Shown piece by piece: positions 31,443 to 43,839 of a stretch of 64,000 nucleotides of DNA; position 1 is the stretch's first letter, and every line of letters begins with the position of its first letter. The stretch comes from Fomitopsis serialis (taxonomy: Eukaryota; Basidiomycota; Agaricomycetes; Polyporales; Fomitopsidaceae), in contig NW_025955098.1 of assembly GCF_022376445.1 (NCBI RefSeq), forward strand, positions 1-64,000. Direction: 5' to 3'. The position numbers were made by a program, and so were the translations under genes. The notes below the pieces were generated by a model, which ran no database searches, was not told the DNA's origin, and worked only from the letters and a program-made list of their open reading frames with translations.

Positions 31443-31770
31443 TACGATCCCTGAGGTACGAAGGTATCGTTCTTATGATGGACCACCATGAAACGCCTTA
31501 GCGATTCCTCCAGAATGGCAGTTTGTTCCCACAGTGCACGTGACATTCAGCCACCCAGATAAGTAGAGATAAGTAACTGTTAGTATGAGTTACTTATCTG
31601 AGTCTGAAATTTCAGACTCCCAGACGACGCGACTTGCACCAACAGATACAAACAAATGCAGTGGTTAAGCGCTCACTTATGGATATGAGGGCCATGAAAC
31701 GCCTTAGCAGTTCCCCCAATAAGGAAACTGATAAACATATCATGTGACTGGCAGCTGGGTGGCTCAATGC
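31443..31770 (+). repeat. Repeat R, copy 1
   Basis: TTACGATCCCTGAGGTACGAAGG and the next 300 bp recur, diverged, at 53573-53890. Shared blocks include CCCACAGTGCA(C/T)GTGAC, TAAGTAACTGTT, CAGACTCCCAGA and GACTTGCACCAACA. Inside it 31567-31599 is a 12-bp perfect stem with a 9-nt loop, and 31600-31619 (GAGTCTGAAATTTCAGACTC) is a perfect 20-bp palindrome. No coding. Confidence 0.7.
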
Positions 31771-32958
31771 TGCAAGCGCTTACACACTGTAGTGCCTATA
31801 TAGTCTCAGCCAGTAACAAATCATAGTATACATAATATGCTCCCCTTATAGTCCTTCATTCACAGAGTATACAGCAATTTTACGCAGTATAGACAGTCAC
31901 TGGCTAACTCAGAAAATGCAAAACAAAAAAATGCACATATGCCTCTGCAGATTCAATGTGTTTCTTTATGACTCAAATATGTTCTATGTGTACACTGCAA
32001 TGTATATGTGTGGTTTAGACACTGTGGACAGCTCATTCGCTTCTATGATGGAGCCAACAAGGATAATGATGGGTAATATGAGCATCCTTTACCATATTGT
32101 GCTCCATATATCCCATGTAGTGATCACTATTGCAGCTCAAAGCAACAATACGCTGGTGTTGGATGTGACTGTATATTTCCCACATTTTCTGCATTTGTCT
32201 GAGCCCCATATGCACTAATGTGTGTATGATACCTCTTTGGGAAGGCCACATACTCCATATGGCAATTGTGCAGCCACTAGCTTTGTCTTGCACACAGTCA
32301 CAGACTAGGGATACATATATGCATCTGTACTTTATGGAGAACTGGAAAAGCTAATATAGCAATATATATGGTCATGCTCTAGGTACCAAGGTTACAGACA
32401 GGACAATATGATTTTGACACATATATAAAGTACACAGCCATATCACCCATGTTCCACGCATAGATTCAGCCCATACAAAAAGGCTATGCTACATTACAAT
32501 ATACCTCATGATATGAAGTCACACAAGTGACATGCTCCAGATCAATAAGTTGCCTGTATTTATCCCTAGTGTTCATCAGGGTCTTCAGGCATGATTTTGT
32601 GAGGTTATTCATTGTTCATAAAGCACATATTAGCCTGCACAAAATGTAAAATCTACCAAGTGTATTGCAATGATTATAGTAGAATGCCATTGCTAGCATC
32701 ACATCTGTTATTTATTCAATCACACTTTGTTATCACTGCTGTCACACAGTGTTATCACTTCTATCACACACAGGGTTATCATGTCTGTGACATGGTGTTA
32801 TCATGTTTGCTACAATCCAACCATGTTGTCTATCCATTGTAGACAGGGCAATGTACAATGAGGAAGTTCTACCTTAGGCAGAGTCTCATACTGAATGAAT
32901 AACCCATACATGACTTTCTGTATAGCTCAGAGCTCTACTAACACTACCAATCTATTAT
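31771..32958. other. AT-rich, CpG-poor flank left of the dioxygenase gene
   Basis: No gene. Bases about 32105-32330 match the reverse complement of 61285-61505 with shared blocks such as CTCTTTGGGAAGG and CACATACTCCATATGG, so this is part of the same repeat family in opposite orientation. Around 32725-32815 a CA/TGTTATCA motif recurs several times (TTATCACT, GTTATCATG). It may be the 5' side of the Helitron unit. Confidence 0.45.
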
Positions 32959-35900
32959 CTAAAATGGCACCTTCTTCCCAGCCCTCTTCACTTTGCACAG
33001 CGTGTGCTCTACCATGACAGGATCAAACACAATCTTGGACTTCACATCAGCAGACAGCTTGGCCTCAAGATGATCATGTGCAAGCTTAAAAGCCTTGCAC
33101 ACTTCATCTTGAGTAGCTGACTTGCCGCTGATCAGTCCAAGACATGCAAGACCGGCAAACGCACCAGCCTTCAAGTTCCAAACCACCTCACCCATCTCCT
33201 CCACCGTCGGCATCTTCACCTTCCCAGCATATGCAAAGTCAGCAGCCAGGAGAGTGGAAGTCAGAGGTCCAGAGGATGGAAGGTGCTTGCGCTGGATAGC
33301 TCCAGTGCGACACTCTGCAAGGAACTCCTGTCGCGCATCCATGAACGCAACCGGGTGCGCATGAAAGAACTCACGGAAGTGAGGCTCAGCTGCAAAATAA
33401 GCCTCCGCATGCTGAGGACCGCGCTGGGGTTGGTGTGTCCCATAGCATGACTTGTCGCAGAGGTAGTCCTCCGGGTGAGCAGCGACGAGTTTCTTGAAGT
33501 CCTTGAGAGAAGGGAAGAAGTTGGGAGAGAGGTAGGAGGCCTTGGCTCCAAAGGTGATGCAGCGGTGGAGGATACCGCTGGCAATGGCGCCAACCTTGCC
33601 TATGTTGTCAGGATGGAAGGGGCCAGAGGGAGATGTTACTGCGCGACGGCCCCTAGCGAGCTCCCGGAAAGGCAAGCGCTTGTCATCGTTCTGCGCACAC
33701 CAGCGCTGAAGAACAGACGACGACTTGGTCAACTTCGCACCTTCCAGGAGATGGGGGAGGACACCGTAGCAGTCCATGATGAAGCCCAAGAGCGCATCAA
33801 GACCGTGAGCATCAGAGTTGGTGAGCTGCAGGGGAATGGTAGGCACAGGGGGAGCAGAGGAAGATGGAGTGGAGGGAGCTGGGATGACGCCGGCACGAAG
33901 TCTGAGGAACTCAGCAAACGCCTGCGCATCGGGCGACGTTGGCTGAGAGAGAACTGGGAGCCCGGCAGAGATCATAGTAGAACATGTCCAGACGGTTGGA
34001 GGAGACAAGACGATGGCGCTCATGAGGAAGGAGAAGAGATGCCTCCGCGCGCAGGTAGATGTCCCAGACGCCATCCAGAAGGAGGACATCAGAGGTGCGG
34101 AAGGCAGAGATGATAGCGCGGATGAAGAGAGAGCGGAGGTAGGAAGCGGTCTTCGTGGGGAAGTCGAGCCACGTGCGCAGGGTGCATGGATGAAAGTGAT
34201 AGACGCACCACGACGCAGATCAGGCGACTGGTACCGTGTCTGTGGGATGGTGGCAGAACCGGTGGGAGACTGGGGAGGAAGTCCTCGCGCTGGAGCTTCA
34301 CAGAGTCGTAAGACTGGAAGCCCTTGTCCACAGCGCGTGCAAGACGTGCAAGCCAGTCATCAGCGTCAGAGTCACCTTCAAGGACTTTGATGCAGTAGTT
34401 GACTGCAACACGGTCTAGCCACAGCCATGCATAGTAGTTCATGAGCATGACTTCAGACCGCAGAATGGCGCGCTTAAGGTGCTGGACCCAATCAGCGCGC
34501 TCAAACTGGGTCTGAGCAGACCAGTTCTAGATCAATGCAAAGTCAGACACGCTCTGAATGCATCAGAAAATGAAGACTTACACTTTGCAACAAAACGCAA
34601 ACTCAACAGAGCGTGCAGCGGCGGAGTCCTCACCCTCCATCGCGTCAAAGAGCCGGTCAAGCATCTTGCGCGGTACAGAGGCTAAGTCTGGCTGCTGCAC
34701 GTTCAGAACACGTGCAACATTGCCTAGACTCTTGTTCATGGCATGGAACTTCCCCTCAGTGAAGAGAGAAAGAACCGCCGCATACGCTAAGTCCAATGTG
34801 AGTGATTGAAACAAATGACACAAAATTGAGACTCACGGTTTGCACTTGTACTTCCAGAGGGACCCGCTGCATCAGACTCAGCATCACTCTCATCAACTTT
34901 GAAAAAGAACATATCTGAGTGAGAAATTCAGGTATAAAATGCAAAGTCAATGGCGTACCTTCATCATCCACACCCTGCAATGACGCTGCAGGTGGACCCA
35001 TAAGGTCATCCAGAGCTACAGAGGGCTGAGCTTGATCATCCTCTCCATCAGAAACATGGCGAGCTATGAAAGAAAGCATGAAATTGGAACTACTACAGCG
35101 CAACTGACTTCTTACTGGCACGGCGAGGTCGCAAAGTCCTACCACCTCCACGCTGAGCTGGCTCAGCAGACCCACTAGCCTGACCAGCTGCAGGTCCTGC
35201 TAAGGCCATCACACGTGCTGAACGACGTGGATGGCCTATGACTTGAAGAGCTATAAGGCAAACTGTCAGTAAAGCCAAAAGAAAGCGCAAAAAAGGCGCA
35301 AAAAAGCGCAACAAGTGCTGCAAAGCTAACAAAAAAGCGTAAAAAAGCGCACCATCTTCATTTCCTAAGTCCAGATGCACTGTGAGAGCCATGAGATTGT
35401 GCTCAAACTGTACAACTATGAGACTACTCACCTCGCTGTGCAGGTCTGCTATCAGCATCTGCACCATCCTCCTCATCGCGCGCACGCTTCTTGCCCTTGG
35501 TCTTCTTCGGCTTAGCGCTGCCCTTGGCTTGCGCAGTCTTCTGTCCACTCTTGGAGGACTTCTCTGCAATCACCAAGTGAGCAAGACAACACAAGAGAAC
35601 GTACAAGACTTACTGTGTGCTTTGGAACCTGAAAACCAAGTCAGAACACAAGTCCAGAAATGCTTAAGTGCAGCACTTACGTCCAGGACGCGTCACTGGC
35701 GCTGGGTCTGGAATCTCCAATTCATGGCGGAGGGCGACAATGTGCTTGTCATACGTCGCACGTGGAATGACAGCCGCATAGTGCAGCTTGTGCTCCTTCC
35801 ACTCCCTCCAAACCTGAGCACGCTCATCAATGGATGGATGAACGTACTCAGGTTGTCAGGCCGATGTTCAAGGACAGGAACAAGTTCCGTGTCAGAGAAT

Positions 35901-37995
35901 GTGATGGGCTGGCCCTCCTCATCAACCGCAGAGAACGCTTTGAAGAACGCGTCTGGGTCAAGAGATGGGCCCACATCGGCCTGACGCCACAAAGAGAAGA
36001 CAACATTGTACAACTGGCGCACCAAAAAAGACGCAACGGTACGTCTGTCCCCAATGTTGAGACCATCAACAGCGTAGTTGAGCTTGTTGGTATCCGTCTT
36101 GAAGTCCCGGTCATACCTGAAGATGCATCAGTATGCTGAAAAACAACAAGTCCAGGACTTACATAGGATTGTACATCTCCGGTGGGACCTTCAGCACGTC
36201 CCGCGCAAGCGCACCAAGCGCAAGCATGGACTGACCATCCATGACCCGGCTCATGGGGTACATGATATGGTTAAGACGCAGCGCGTCCTCTGCAATCTCG
36301 ACAGAGGGGTCCGTGACGTACGGACTCATCCCCATGTGCCAATGAAGGCCAGAGAACAAGACGGTGAGTAGGCTAGACCTCTCCGTCTCGTCCTCTGCGA
36401 AACCGTCAGGGAGTCTCACATACGTGTAAGACTCTGGAAACAGGAAGAGCCCGGGGTGGATGCCCGCGTGCAACTTCGAGAAGACGGTCATGACAGACAT
36501 CGCACCTATGGAATCATGCTGATCCTGGTGCAGCCCACCGAAAAAGCCCAGAGACTCTGACAAGTTCATGGGCCCTGCATAACACGTGTCAGAAGTGAAC
36601 ACAAATAAAGAAAAAGACTTACCTTTCTGCAGCTCTGTCAGGTAATCAGGCGTGGAGATGTTGAGCTGGCTCCCACCAAAGCATACATTGTCCACACTCC
36701 CCGGGCGGAAGTACCCGAGGAGCTTGGCCTGCAGCTCCATGCGGTGGTGAAGCTCAGGCTGGACGGTGCGGATGACATGAACTCCAAGTTCACCGCCCAC
36801 CTGCAAAATGATAAGTCAAAAAATGTGAGATGCAACAACTCTTACCTTTGCAAGCTCCCTACGTATCTTCGCATCCTCACCATCGCCACCCACAAAGGAC
36901 TTAGCCTCTACGTTGGGGGACAGGACACCATTCTGGGCCTGCTGGGACTGGGTGATAGCGTAGATACGCTTACGGTCAGCGGTACCTTTCAGGCCCTTGT
37001 CGAGCACAAGACGCTCGAACTCCGTGCCTTTCACCCAGCCCCCGTCCTCCTTGACGGGCGCCTCACGGGAACACTGGTCAACGGGACCAATGATCTCACT
37101 ACGGAGGCTGAGGTAGCGCTCCTGCAGCTCCAAGGGCATGTCCCTACGCAGCAGTGAGCATGAAAAGCAATATGGAAACAGAAATACTTACCTCTGGGCA
37201 AAGATCTGTTGGCGCAGGACATCATCTTCCCAGCCCGGGCCGGCCGGCGACGCAACGTAGACGGGCCGTGCGAACAGCGAGTCACGTGGGCGCAGAAGTG
37301 CCACCCTAGCAATACATAAGCTCTCATTCATGAGATGGATTGCATGCTTACCTTTGTCCCGCGCGTCGTCCTCCGAGACATGCGGGAGATCCCAATCCGA
37401 CGGCTTCCTGCGGTCGTCGCAGCGGCGGCACGCTCGCTGTTATCGACGAACGTGAGGTAGCACGTCGTGTTCGGTCTCCCTTGTATGGGTTACGCGGGTG
37501 CTCGTTCACCTTGAAGAGGGGAGGAGTGGACTCGGGGCGGTTAGCCACTGGGACCCACTCCCCAGGCGCATTCAAGATTGTGCTTGCAGGGATCCCAAGG
37601 GATATGCAGCAGAAGTGCTAGATGTGGTTAGTACTGCATCCCAGAATGAAGAATGGATCACTTACTATATCCAATTGCCTTCAGAACACTCCAGTTCTCC
37701 AGGGAAACCTTCGGGGAGGACAGGTTGGTCTTCCTGAGGCTACAGTGCCAAAAAAAGCGCTATCAGAGGCTGTTCACTGCAGAAAAAGAACAGGGATGGC
37801 ATATCTAGGCACTCACCATGACAGATGCTCGAAAATTCGGGCTGGATGGCAAGAATATGGGGGTGCAGAGGCTGGAGAGTCGAGGAGATGGAGGTCATTC
37901 AAGGGAAAACCGCAGAGTCCTGCGTTTGGCACCCGCGTGCCGTTCGGAGGTGCAACTGTCTGGAAATTCCGCACGGTTGCACCTCCGAATGGCAC
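32959..37995 (-). CDS. TET/JBP-like 2-oxoglutarate/Fe(II) dioxygenase gene, many exons, frame damage
   Basis: Consistent exons are 37617-37352, about 37306-37191, 37143-36846, 36800-36623, 36574-36163, 36116-35681, 35628-35614, 35563-35432, 35379-35353, 35250-35116, 35063-34959, 34896-34837, 34786-34584 and 34526 onward, then a 376-codon end frame stopping at 32959. Introns are 45-90 nt. The catalytic part has HQD in GGLHQDQHD (36522-36530) and, 60 residues on, LFSGLHWHMG with the second His. That fits the HxD...H iron site and spacing of fungal TET/JBP proteins, which oxidise 5-methylcytosine in DNA. A Lys-rich nuclear-type segment (KPKKTKGKKRARDEED) and Arg-rich RTLRPRRAS follow. One base is missing near 35848, and frames disagree near 34250-33950, so it may be inactive. 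The long C-terminal part is unknown to me. Confidence 0.6.
35353..35379 (-). other. 27-nt microexon
   Basis: Bounded by CTCACAG and GTGCGC, it adds HLDLGNED in frame between 35563-35432 and 35250-35116. The following intron holds five copies of a GCGCTTTTTT-like motif. Confidence 0.5.
35614..35628 (-). other. 15-nt microexon
   Basis: GTTCCAAAGCACACA is bounded by TTTTCAG and GTAAGTC and keeps phase between exons 36116-35681 and 35563-35432. It is needed to keep the reading frame. Confidence 0.55.
37937..37995. repeat. Mobile hairpin, copy 1
   Basis: Arms GTGCCGTTCGGAGGTGCAAC (37937-37956) and its complement (37976-37995) match at 19 of 20 positions around a 19-nt loop. The same hairpin, with the same G/A mismatch, is at 60933-60990. 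It lies in the 5' part of the dioxygenase gene. Confidence 0.75.
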
Positions 37996-38092
37996 GAGGG
38001 GCTTGCCGACCCGCCAAATCGACGGGATTTGAAGACAGATTCAGACTCCATGCGATGCCGAGACACGCGCTTGAGCGGAGTCCAGAATTGTG

Positions 38093-38620
38093 GCTGAGGG
38101 CACTCGAGCGATCCTCCTCGCTCGAGCAGTGTCCCTCAGCTTCGTCGCGTCCAACGACACACATTGAACGTCCCGCAACGAGACGGGAAGGAGTAGGAGG
38201 GGTTAAGGGAACAACCAGGTGAGTAATGTAGAGTTTCTGAGTCATAGGAAATGCTTACCTTCGAGTGAAGACCTCGACTTCTGTTGTGAAGTTCACGCCC
38301 TCGCACGGCCGGCCCCTACTCCCCCATGCCCCGCTGGCGGTCAGGAGCGGTTGCGGTCGATTCTCCCAGCTCCGGAGAATTGAACACACCCGCTTTTGTC
38401 CACACGCCCACACTCACAGCCTTGCAGCTCGCCATCAAAGTCGGCGCGCCTCTCATCGACCACCCCTGCTCTCCCACCTCCACCGCTTCGTCCCGCGCCC
38501 GCCGCCCGTGCGCAAGTGACGCAGGCGACTCTCCCAGCATGGGAGAGTCGAGCGTCGCCGGTTCCGCGACAAACGAAGGCCCTCAGAAGGCCCTGGGTGG
38601 CGATCTGCGCACCCAGGGCC
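38093..38620. repeat. Run of hairpins in the divergent 5' region
   Basis: Stems at 38093-38140 (about 19 bp with two bulges), 38360-38380 (7 bp), 38526-38550 (10 bp, loop AGCAT) and 38589-38620 (10 bp, loop 12). They sit between the dioxygenase gene and the Helitron gene and partly inside the latter's GC-rich first 120 codons, where they keep the frame open. The region presumably also contains both promoters. Confidence 0.6.
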
Positions 38621-40773
38621 CTACCCTCCCTGTCAACCTCCACCCGGCCGTCCCGTGCTTGCCGCGCGTGCACCCCAGTTGTGGTAGGCCCTGTGGCAGT
38701 ATGCTAAGTCTAATGCAGCATTGGAAAGGGCACATCAAATCTACTGCAAGAGTGCAACGTTTCAGGAATGCCATGGATACCAGTGCAGTAAACACAGCAA
38801 AAACTCCTTTTCCCCCATTGCCATTGAGTCAAACTACACAGAAACAGATCATAACTGACTTTTCCACTGAGATACAGCCAGCCCATTGTCATGAACTGGG
38901 TTGTGCTGTCTGTGGACTGCTGTATCCTCTTTCAAAACTTCTTCCTCTTGACTCTGTGACAAACAGTCTTCATCTGTTGGATGCTGCAGGTCAAGGAGTA
39001 ACAAGGAAAGAGCGGACAAGTGACAGTGACTCTGTGGAAGAAGTGTCTGGACCAGTTCTAGTGCCCAGTGCTAGACATGTGTACCATACATGCCAATCTG
39101 CATTAAAGGAAAATGAGGTCCCAAATCATGCACTCGCAAATGGGCTCTGGATTGGAGAGATTCCAAAGCAGCTACAAAATCTGACTTGGGCAGAGCATCT
39201 TCTCATAGCACGTGTGAATCACAACCATTGTGTAGTTCGTGTCAAAGGCTCACTGCCGAGCAAAATGATTGCCAATGCAGTCTGCCATACTATTCCTATG
39301 CCCAAGGTGTATCATGCATTGCCTCCCAGTCCCAGTGAGCTGGATGAAGTGCTGGCGTACATATACATTGGTCCCACCCGTCCAGTTGCTAAGGATCACC
39401 AACGTACACCCTTGCTAGTCCGCAGACAAAAAGTAGCTGCAGCATTGGAGTGGCTGAAACTGAACCACATAGACTATGCAGACTTAGACATATCCTACCG
39501 CAACCTTGAGATGTATTCTGAAGACACTCCTCCAGTGATACCTGACTATCACATAGGCACAGGCAACAAGGATCCTGAGACCCAAGCTGCCAATGAATCT
39601 GAGGAGAATGATGGCACTACAGAGGGTCCATGTCCATTTGTAGTGCATGGGCTTATTGGTGAACAGCTCACAAATATGAGCACTGATGCATTATGGGCCT
39701 ATGCACTGCAGCATTTTAAATCACAGAAAAAGGCAGCTCTTGGTATTGGGCAATCAGAACAGCCAGAGTCCCTATTCTCAAACCCACAGCTGTACCCACA
39801 GATGTTTCCTTGGCTATTTCCATATGGTCTTGGGGGTCCAGGAAACACAAGAGGGTTCAAGAACATATCAGAGCCTGAGAGAAAACAACAACTGTTGATG
39901 TACCATGACAAGTGGTTCCAGACTGAGGCCTACTTTCCACTGGTTGCATTCAATCATGAACAGATCAAACACAGTGCAACTGGTGGATTTCTGCTTGCAG
40001 AGCAGCAGAAGTTTGCAGATGTAGCCAATAGGATCTTGTCTATAGATGAGAATGTCCTGGATGATTTGACTCAGAAACTCAAAGAACGTGGACACTACAA
40101 GCCAGAAACACAGGCAGAGAAGGACTGCTATCAGCTCATACAAGATGTTGATCATGTCGCATATAAAGTCCCTGGATCTCTGACAAGCAGGAAACACATG
40201 TGCAATGAAATATGGGCCCTCACCTCCTACCTCGGAGCTCCATCATGGTTCATAACATTTGCACCTGCAGATGTGAAGCATCCATTGTGCCTGTACTTTG
40301 CAGACACAAATGAGACATACAAGCCTGACATCCTTGATAATGATGCACGTACAAGGTTGATTGCAGCTAACCCAGTCGCAGGAGCTAGATTTTTCAATGT
40401 AGTTGTTGAGCTATTCATAAAGCATGTTCTAGGTGTTGGCTCTAATCATCCTGGCTTGTATGGAGACACAGCTGGATACTACGGAACAGTTGAGCAGCAG
40501 GGCCGGATGACTCTGCACCTGCACCTCATGCTATGGATCACAAATGCATTGACTCCACAGGAAATACGTGAGCGTATCATGGACCCCACATCTGACTTTC
40601 AACAGAAAATGGTTCAGTATCTAGAAAGTGTCCACCAAGCAGAGTTCATGGGTGCAAACATGGCCGATGTGTATGACCGGTTGCTCAATGATCAGCAGCA
40701 GGATAATTACATTGATCCTACCCTGACAATGCCAGACCCACCGCCTAACCAGAAGCATACATGTACAGGCTAA
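38326..40773 (+). pseudogene. Helitron Rep N-terminal part
   Basis: 815 codons, with credible Helitron similarity from about residue 125. Key segments are SWFITFAPADVKHPLCLYFAD, GLYGDTAGYYGTVEQQGR and LHLHLMLW, the HUH pair being His codons 40516-40518 and 40522-40524. HUH Reps nick and rejoin DNA for rolling-circle transposition. The frame is lost at 40771; the next residues (LTKYAQVCLYDW) continue in another frame, and the catalytic Tyr motif with its usual spacing is not evident. The first 120 codons are GC-rich, hairpin-bearing and probably not original coding. Confidence 0.8.
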
Positions 40774-41832
40774 CTAAATATGCCCAAGTGTGTCTGTATG
40801 ACTGGATCAGACTGAGTGACAAACAAACCATGGGACGTGCCAAAATGTGCTACTCAGAAGCTCAAGCCAGTACATGAGAAAATTGCTAAACTGGAGAACA
40901 ATGAGGACAAGAGCAAACGAGATATAAAGCCATTGCCTAGTCGCAGAGGTGGTGGCCAGGACAAATGGAAGGAAGAGTCTGATGATGATGACCCATTGTT
41001 GCTCACAAAGGAGACAGCACAGAAGGCTAGAGAGGATGAGCAAATGGATGCTATCACAAATTACCATGAGCCCACACACTTCCAGCCCACTCATCCTCAG
41101 TATGAAACACACATGGCTGTCATGCTACCAGATCATTGTGCTCGGGTGCCCAACTTTGTTAGAGGCACATTGCCACGTCAAGACAAGGGTAATAGAGAGG
41201 AATATTGCATGACCATGCTCATGCTCTTCAAGCCTTGGCATAAAGGCTCAGACCTCAAGGATACTTCTCAGACATGGGATGATGCATTTGCTAGCCATGA
41301 ATTCACAGAACGGCAGCAAGAGGTCATGAAGTTCTTCCACATAAAGTATGAGTGCAATGATAGTCGAGATGACTTTTCCAAGCACAGACAGGACAAAGGA
41401 GAACATGGAGGCCTGGGCTTTGAGGAAGAAGAAGAAGAAGTTGACAATGATGATTACATTGATGTTGTGCAGAGCAGTGTAACAGGTGATGATGGGGCAA
41501 TTGACTATGATCCAGAATGGGATGTTCTCGGGAGGAAGTCCCTGACTCGTATTGCACAGATGCAACAGGCAGAGAACATTGCTCATGCTAGTGGCTGGCT
41601 TGATGACTCCAAAGACAAGGCATCACTCTCACCAATGGACCGGTTCCAGCCCGTGAGCACCATGACAGGACCAGAGTGGAAAAGTGTTCTCAGCCAGAAG
41701 CGGGAAGATATTCTCCATCAGCGAGAGGAGCAGGCAGCAAGCAAGCCCAGAGATGAACCTGGTAGCCACAACAATGGCAATGACAAACCTGCAGACTATG
41801 TGGATAATGTGAAGGTGGTAGACTACAACTGA
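40774..41832 (+). pseudogene. Helitron linker between Rep and helicase
   Basis: Open from 40816 to a TGA at 41830. It contains NYCE-like spacer features, an acidic EEEEEEVDNDD run and LMLFKPWHKGSDL, a segment typical of Helitron proteins between Rep and helicase. The same frame resumes straight after the TGA with the helicase start, so the stop is a point mutation. Confidence 0.7.
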
Positions 41833-43530
41833 ATGTCTGTCAAATTCAGAGCAGCAGATGATAAGCTTCAGTCACTTATTGATGGCATAGTGAAAAGCTT
41901 CACATTGACTGAGGAGCAAGAAAGGGCTTTTCATGTAATTGCTAACCATGCAACTCAGCCTCCTGCAGAGAAGCTGAAGATGTATCTTGGAGGAATGGCT
42001 GAAACTGGGAAATCTCAGGTCATCAAGGCTTTATCAGGTTCTTCCAAGATCACAATGAAGGCTATCGCTTTGCATGCATGGCTCCCACTGGCTCTGCAGC
42101 ATCCCTCATCTCTGGATCTACATACCACTCCATGCTGGGATTCTCCAAATATGGTGATGCTAATAATAGGACTCTGCGGAATGTCCGTGACAGACTGAAG
42201 GATGTGGACTACATATTTCTGGATGAGATTTCCATGGTTGTCTGCAACCATTTCTATGATATTTCTGCACATCTATGTTGCATATATAGCAACACTGGTG
42301 AGCCATTTGGTGGCAAAAATATGATCTTTGCTGGTGATTTTGCACAGCTTGAGCCAGTGTCAGAAGTTGGAGACAACAAGAGGCGTCCCTTGGGAAGGCA
42401 ATTTGGCATCAAGTTACTACAGTTGTGATTCTCCGACAAAATATGAGACAGAAGTCTCAGAGTGCTGAAGATGCAAAATTCAGAAAACTGCTGGACAACT
42501 TACGCTACAAAGCTTGCACAATGGCAGATGTGAATTTTCTGCGAGGCTGTATAGCTGGCCGGGGCAAAGGCAAACCAAAGCTTAGTGATCCCAACTTCCG
42601 GAATGTGTCTATCATACTGTCATACAATTCCCACAGAGACCGAATCAATGAGCTTGGTGTAGCGAGGTTTGCAAAGGATACAGGCCAGACTCTGGAAACC
42701 TTTTACTCTCTAGACCATTATGGGAGTCCTGAGGAGAGTAAAAAAACGCGCAAAATGAAGAAAAATGCGGATGTCAGGTGCAAGGTGGACAAGATCCATC
42801 CTCATCTGTAAAATCAACTCTGGGCATTGCCAAATAAAAATTCCAATAATCACCCAGGGATAATATCCCTCTGTGTAGGACTTCCTGTCATGATTAAAGC
42901 CAATGAAGCCACGGAGTGCAATGTCACCAATGGAGCAGAGGCAGTAGTTGTAGGATGGGAATCCAAGCCACTCACAGGAGACAAGAGAATGCTGGATGTG
43001 GTATTTGTGAAGCTTACTGCTGCTCCCACTCCTGTCAAACTTGATGGTTTACCTGAGAATGTAGTCCCAATTGCTGCTCAGACAATAAAGATTCCCTGCT
43101 TGATGCCCAATGACCGCACACTGACTATCCACAGAACTCAAGTGGCTCTCATACCCAACTTTGCCATGACTGATTTCAATTCCCAAGGCCGTACCAGGCC
43201 ATACAATGTGGTGGACCTCCAGAACTGCAAAAATCACCAATCTGTGTACACGTGTCTGTCCAGGGGTTCAAGCTATCAGGGGACCATTATTGTCCAGGGC
43301 TTTGACAACTCTAAATTCACGGGCGGTGTCACTGGCTGGCTCAGACAGGAATTCAGAGAGCTGGAGCTGCTAGATGAGATCACAAAATTGAGATATGAAG
43401 GAACATTGTCTCCAACAGTACAAGGGGTCACCCGTGTAGCCCTCATCCATGCTTACAGGAACACAAAGGGTGCTAAACACATGCCCAAGACCATGCACAC
43501 TGCACTGAGATGGTCTGAGAAGCAGCCCTT
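41833..43530 (+). pseudogene. Helitron Pif1-type helicase, broken
   Basis: Walker A is GGMAETGKSQVI (about 41992), degenerate from the usual GxxGTGKS. A shift near 42045 moves to a frame with APTGSAASL, Walker B FLDEISMV and FAGDFAQLEPV. A second shift near 42420 leads to LRQNMRQ. A TAA at 42809 interrupts the same frame before VGLPVMIKANEAT and the C-terminal CLSRGSSYQGTII motif. Two frameshifts and two stops rule out activity. It would unwind the donor strand during transposition. Confidence 0.85.
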
Positions 43531-43839
43531 TGACATTGAGGCTCCATACAAGGAAGCTGAGTGGGATATAGTAGAGCATCCAAAGAAGAAGAATGCAAAA
43601 CAAGGAAGCACAGATGAGCTTGCTGAGCAAGCAGCAAGTGAAGATACACAACGGATCTCCCAACAGGATTTGCAGGCAGCCAAGTATATTCCTGCCAAAG
43701 GGGCTGTACAGCTTACAACTGTGAGTACAGACACTGGTGGTAACATGCGCAAGAGGCCCCTGGGACAAGGGACACATAAAGATAGTAATGACAGGCCAGC
43801 AAAGAGAGCACGACCACTGGCAAATAATAGCAATATGCC

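Noticed and set aside
32959..38000. KDZ transposase
   Set aside because: KDZ elements are known companions of fungal TET/JBP genes, so I looked for one; no frame here shows a transposase core, and the adjacent mobile gene is a Helitron.
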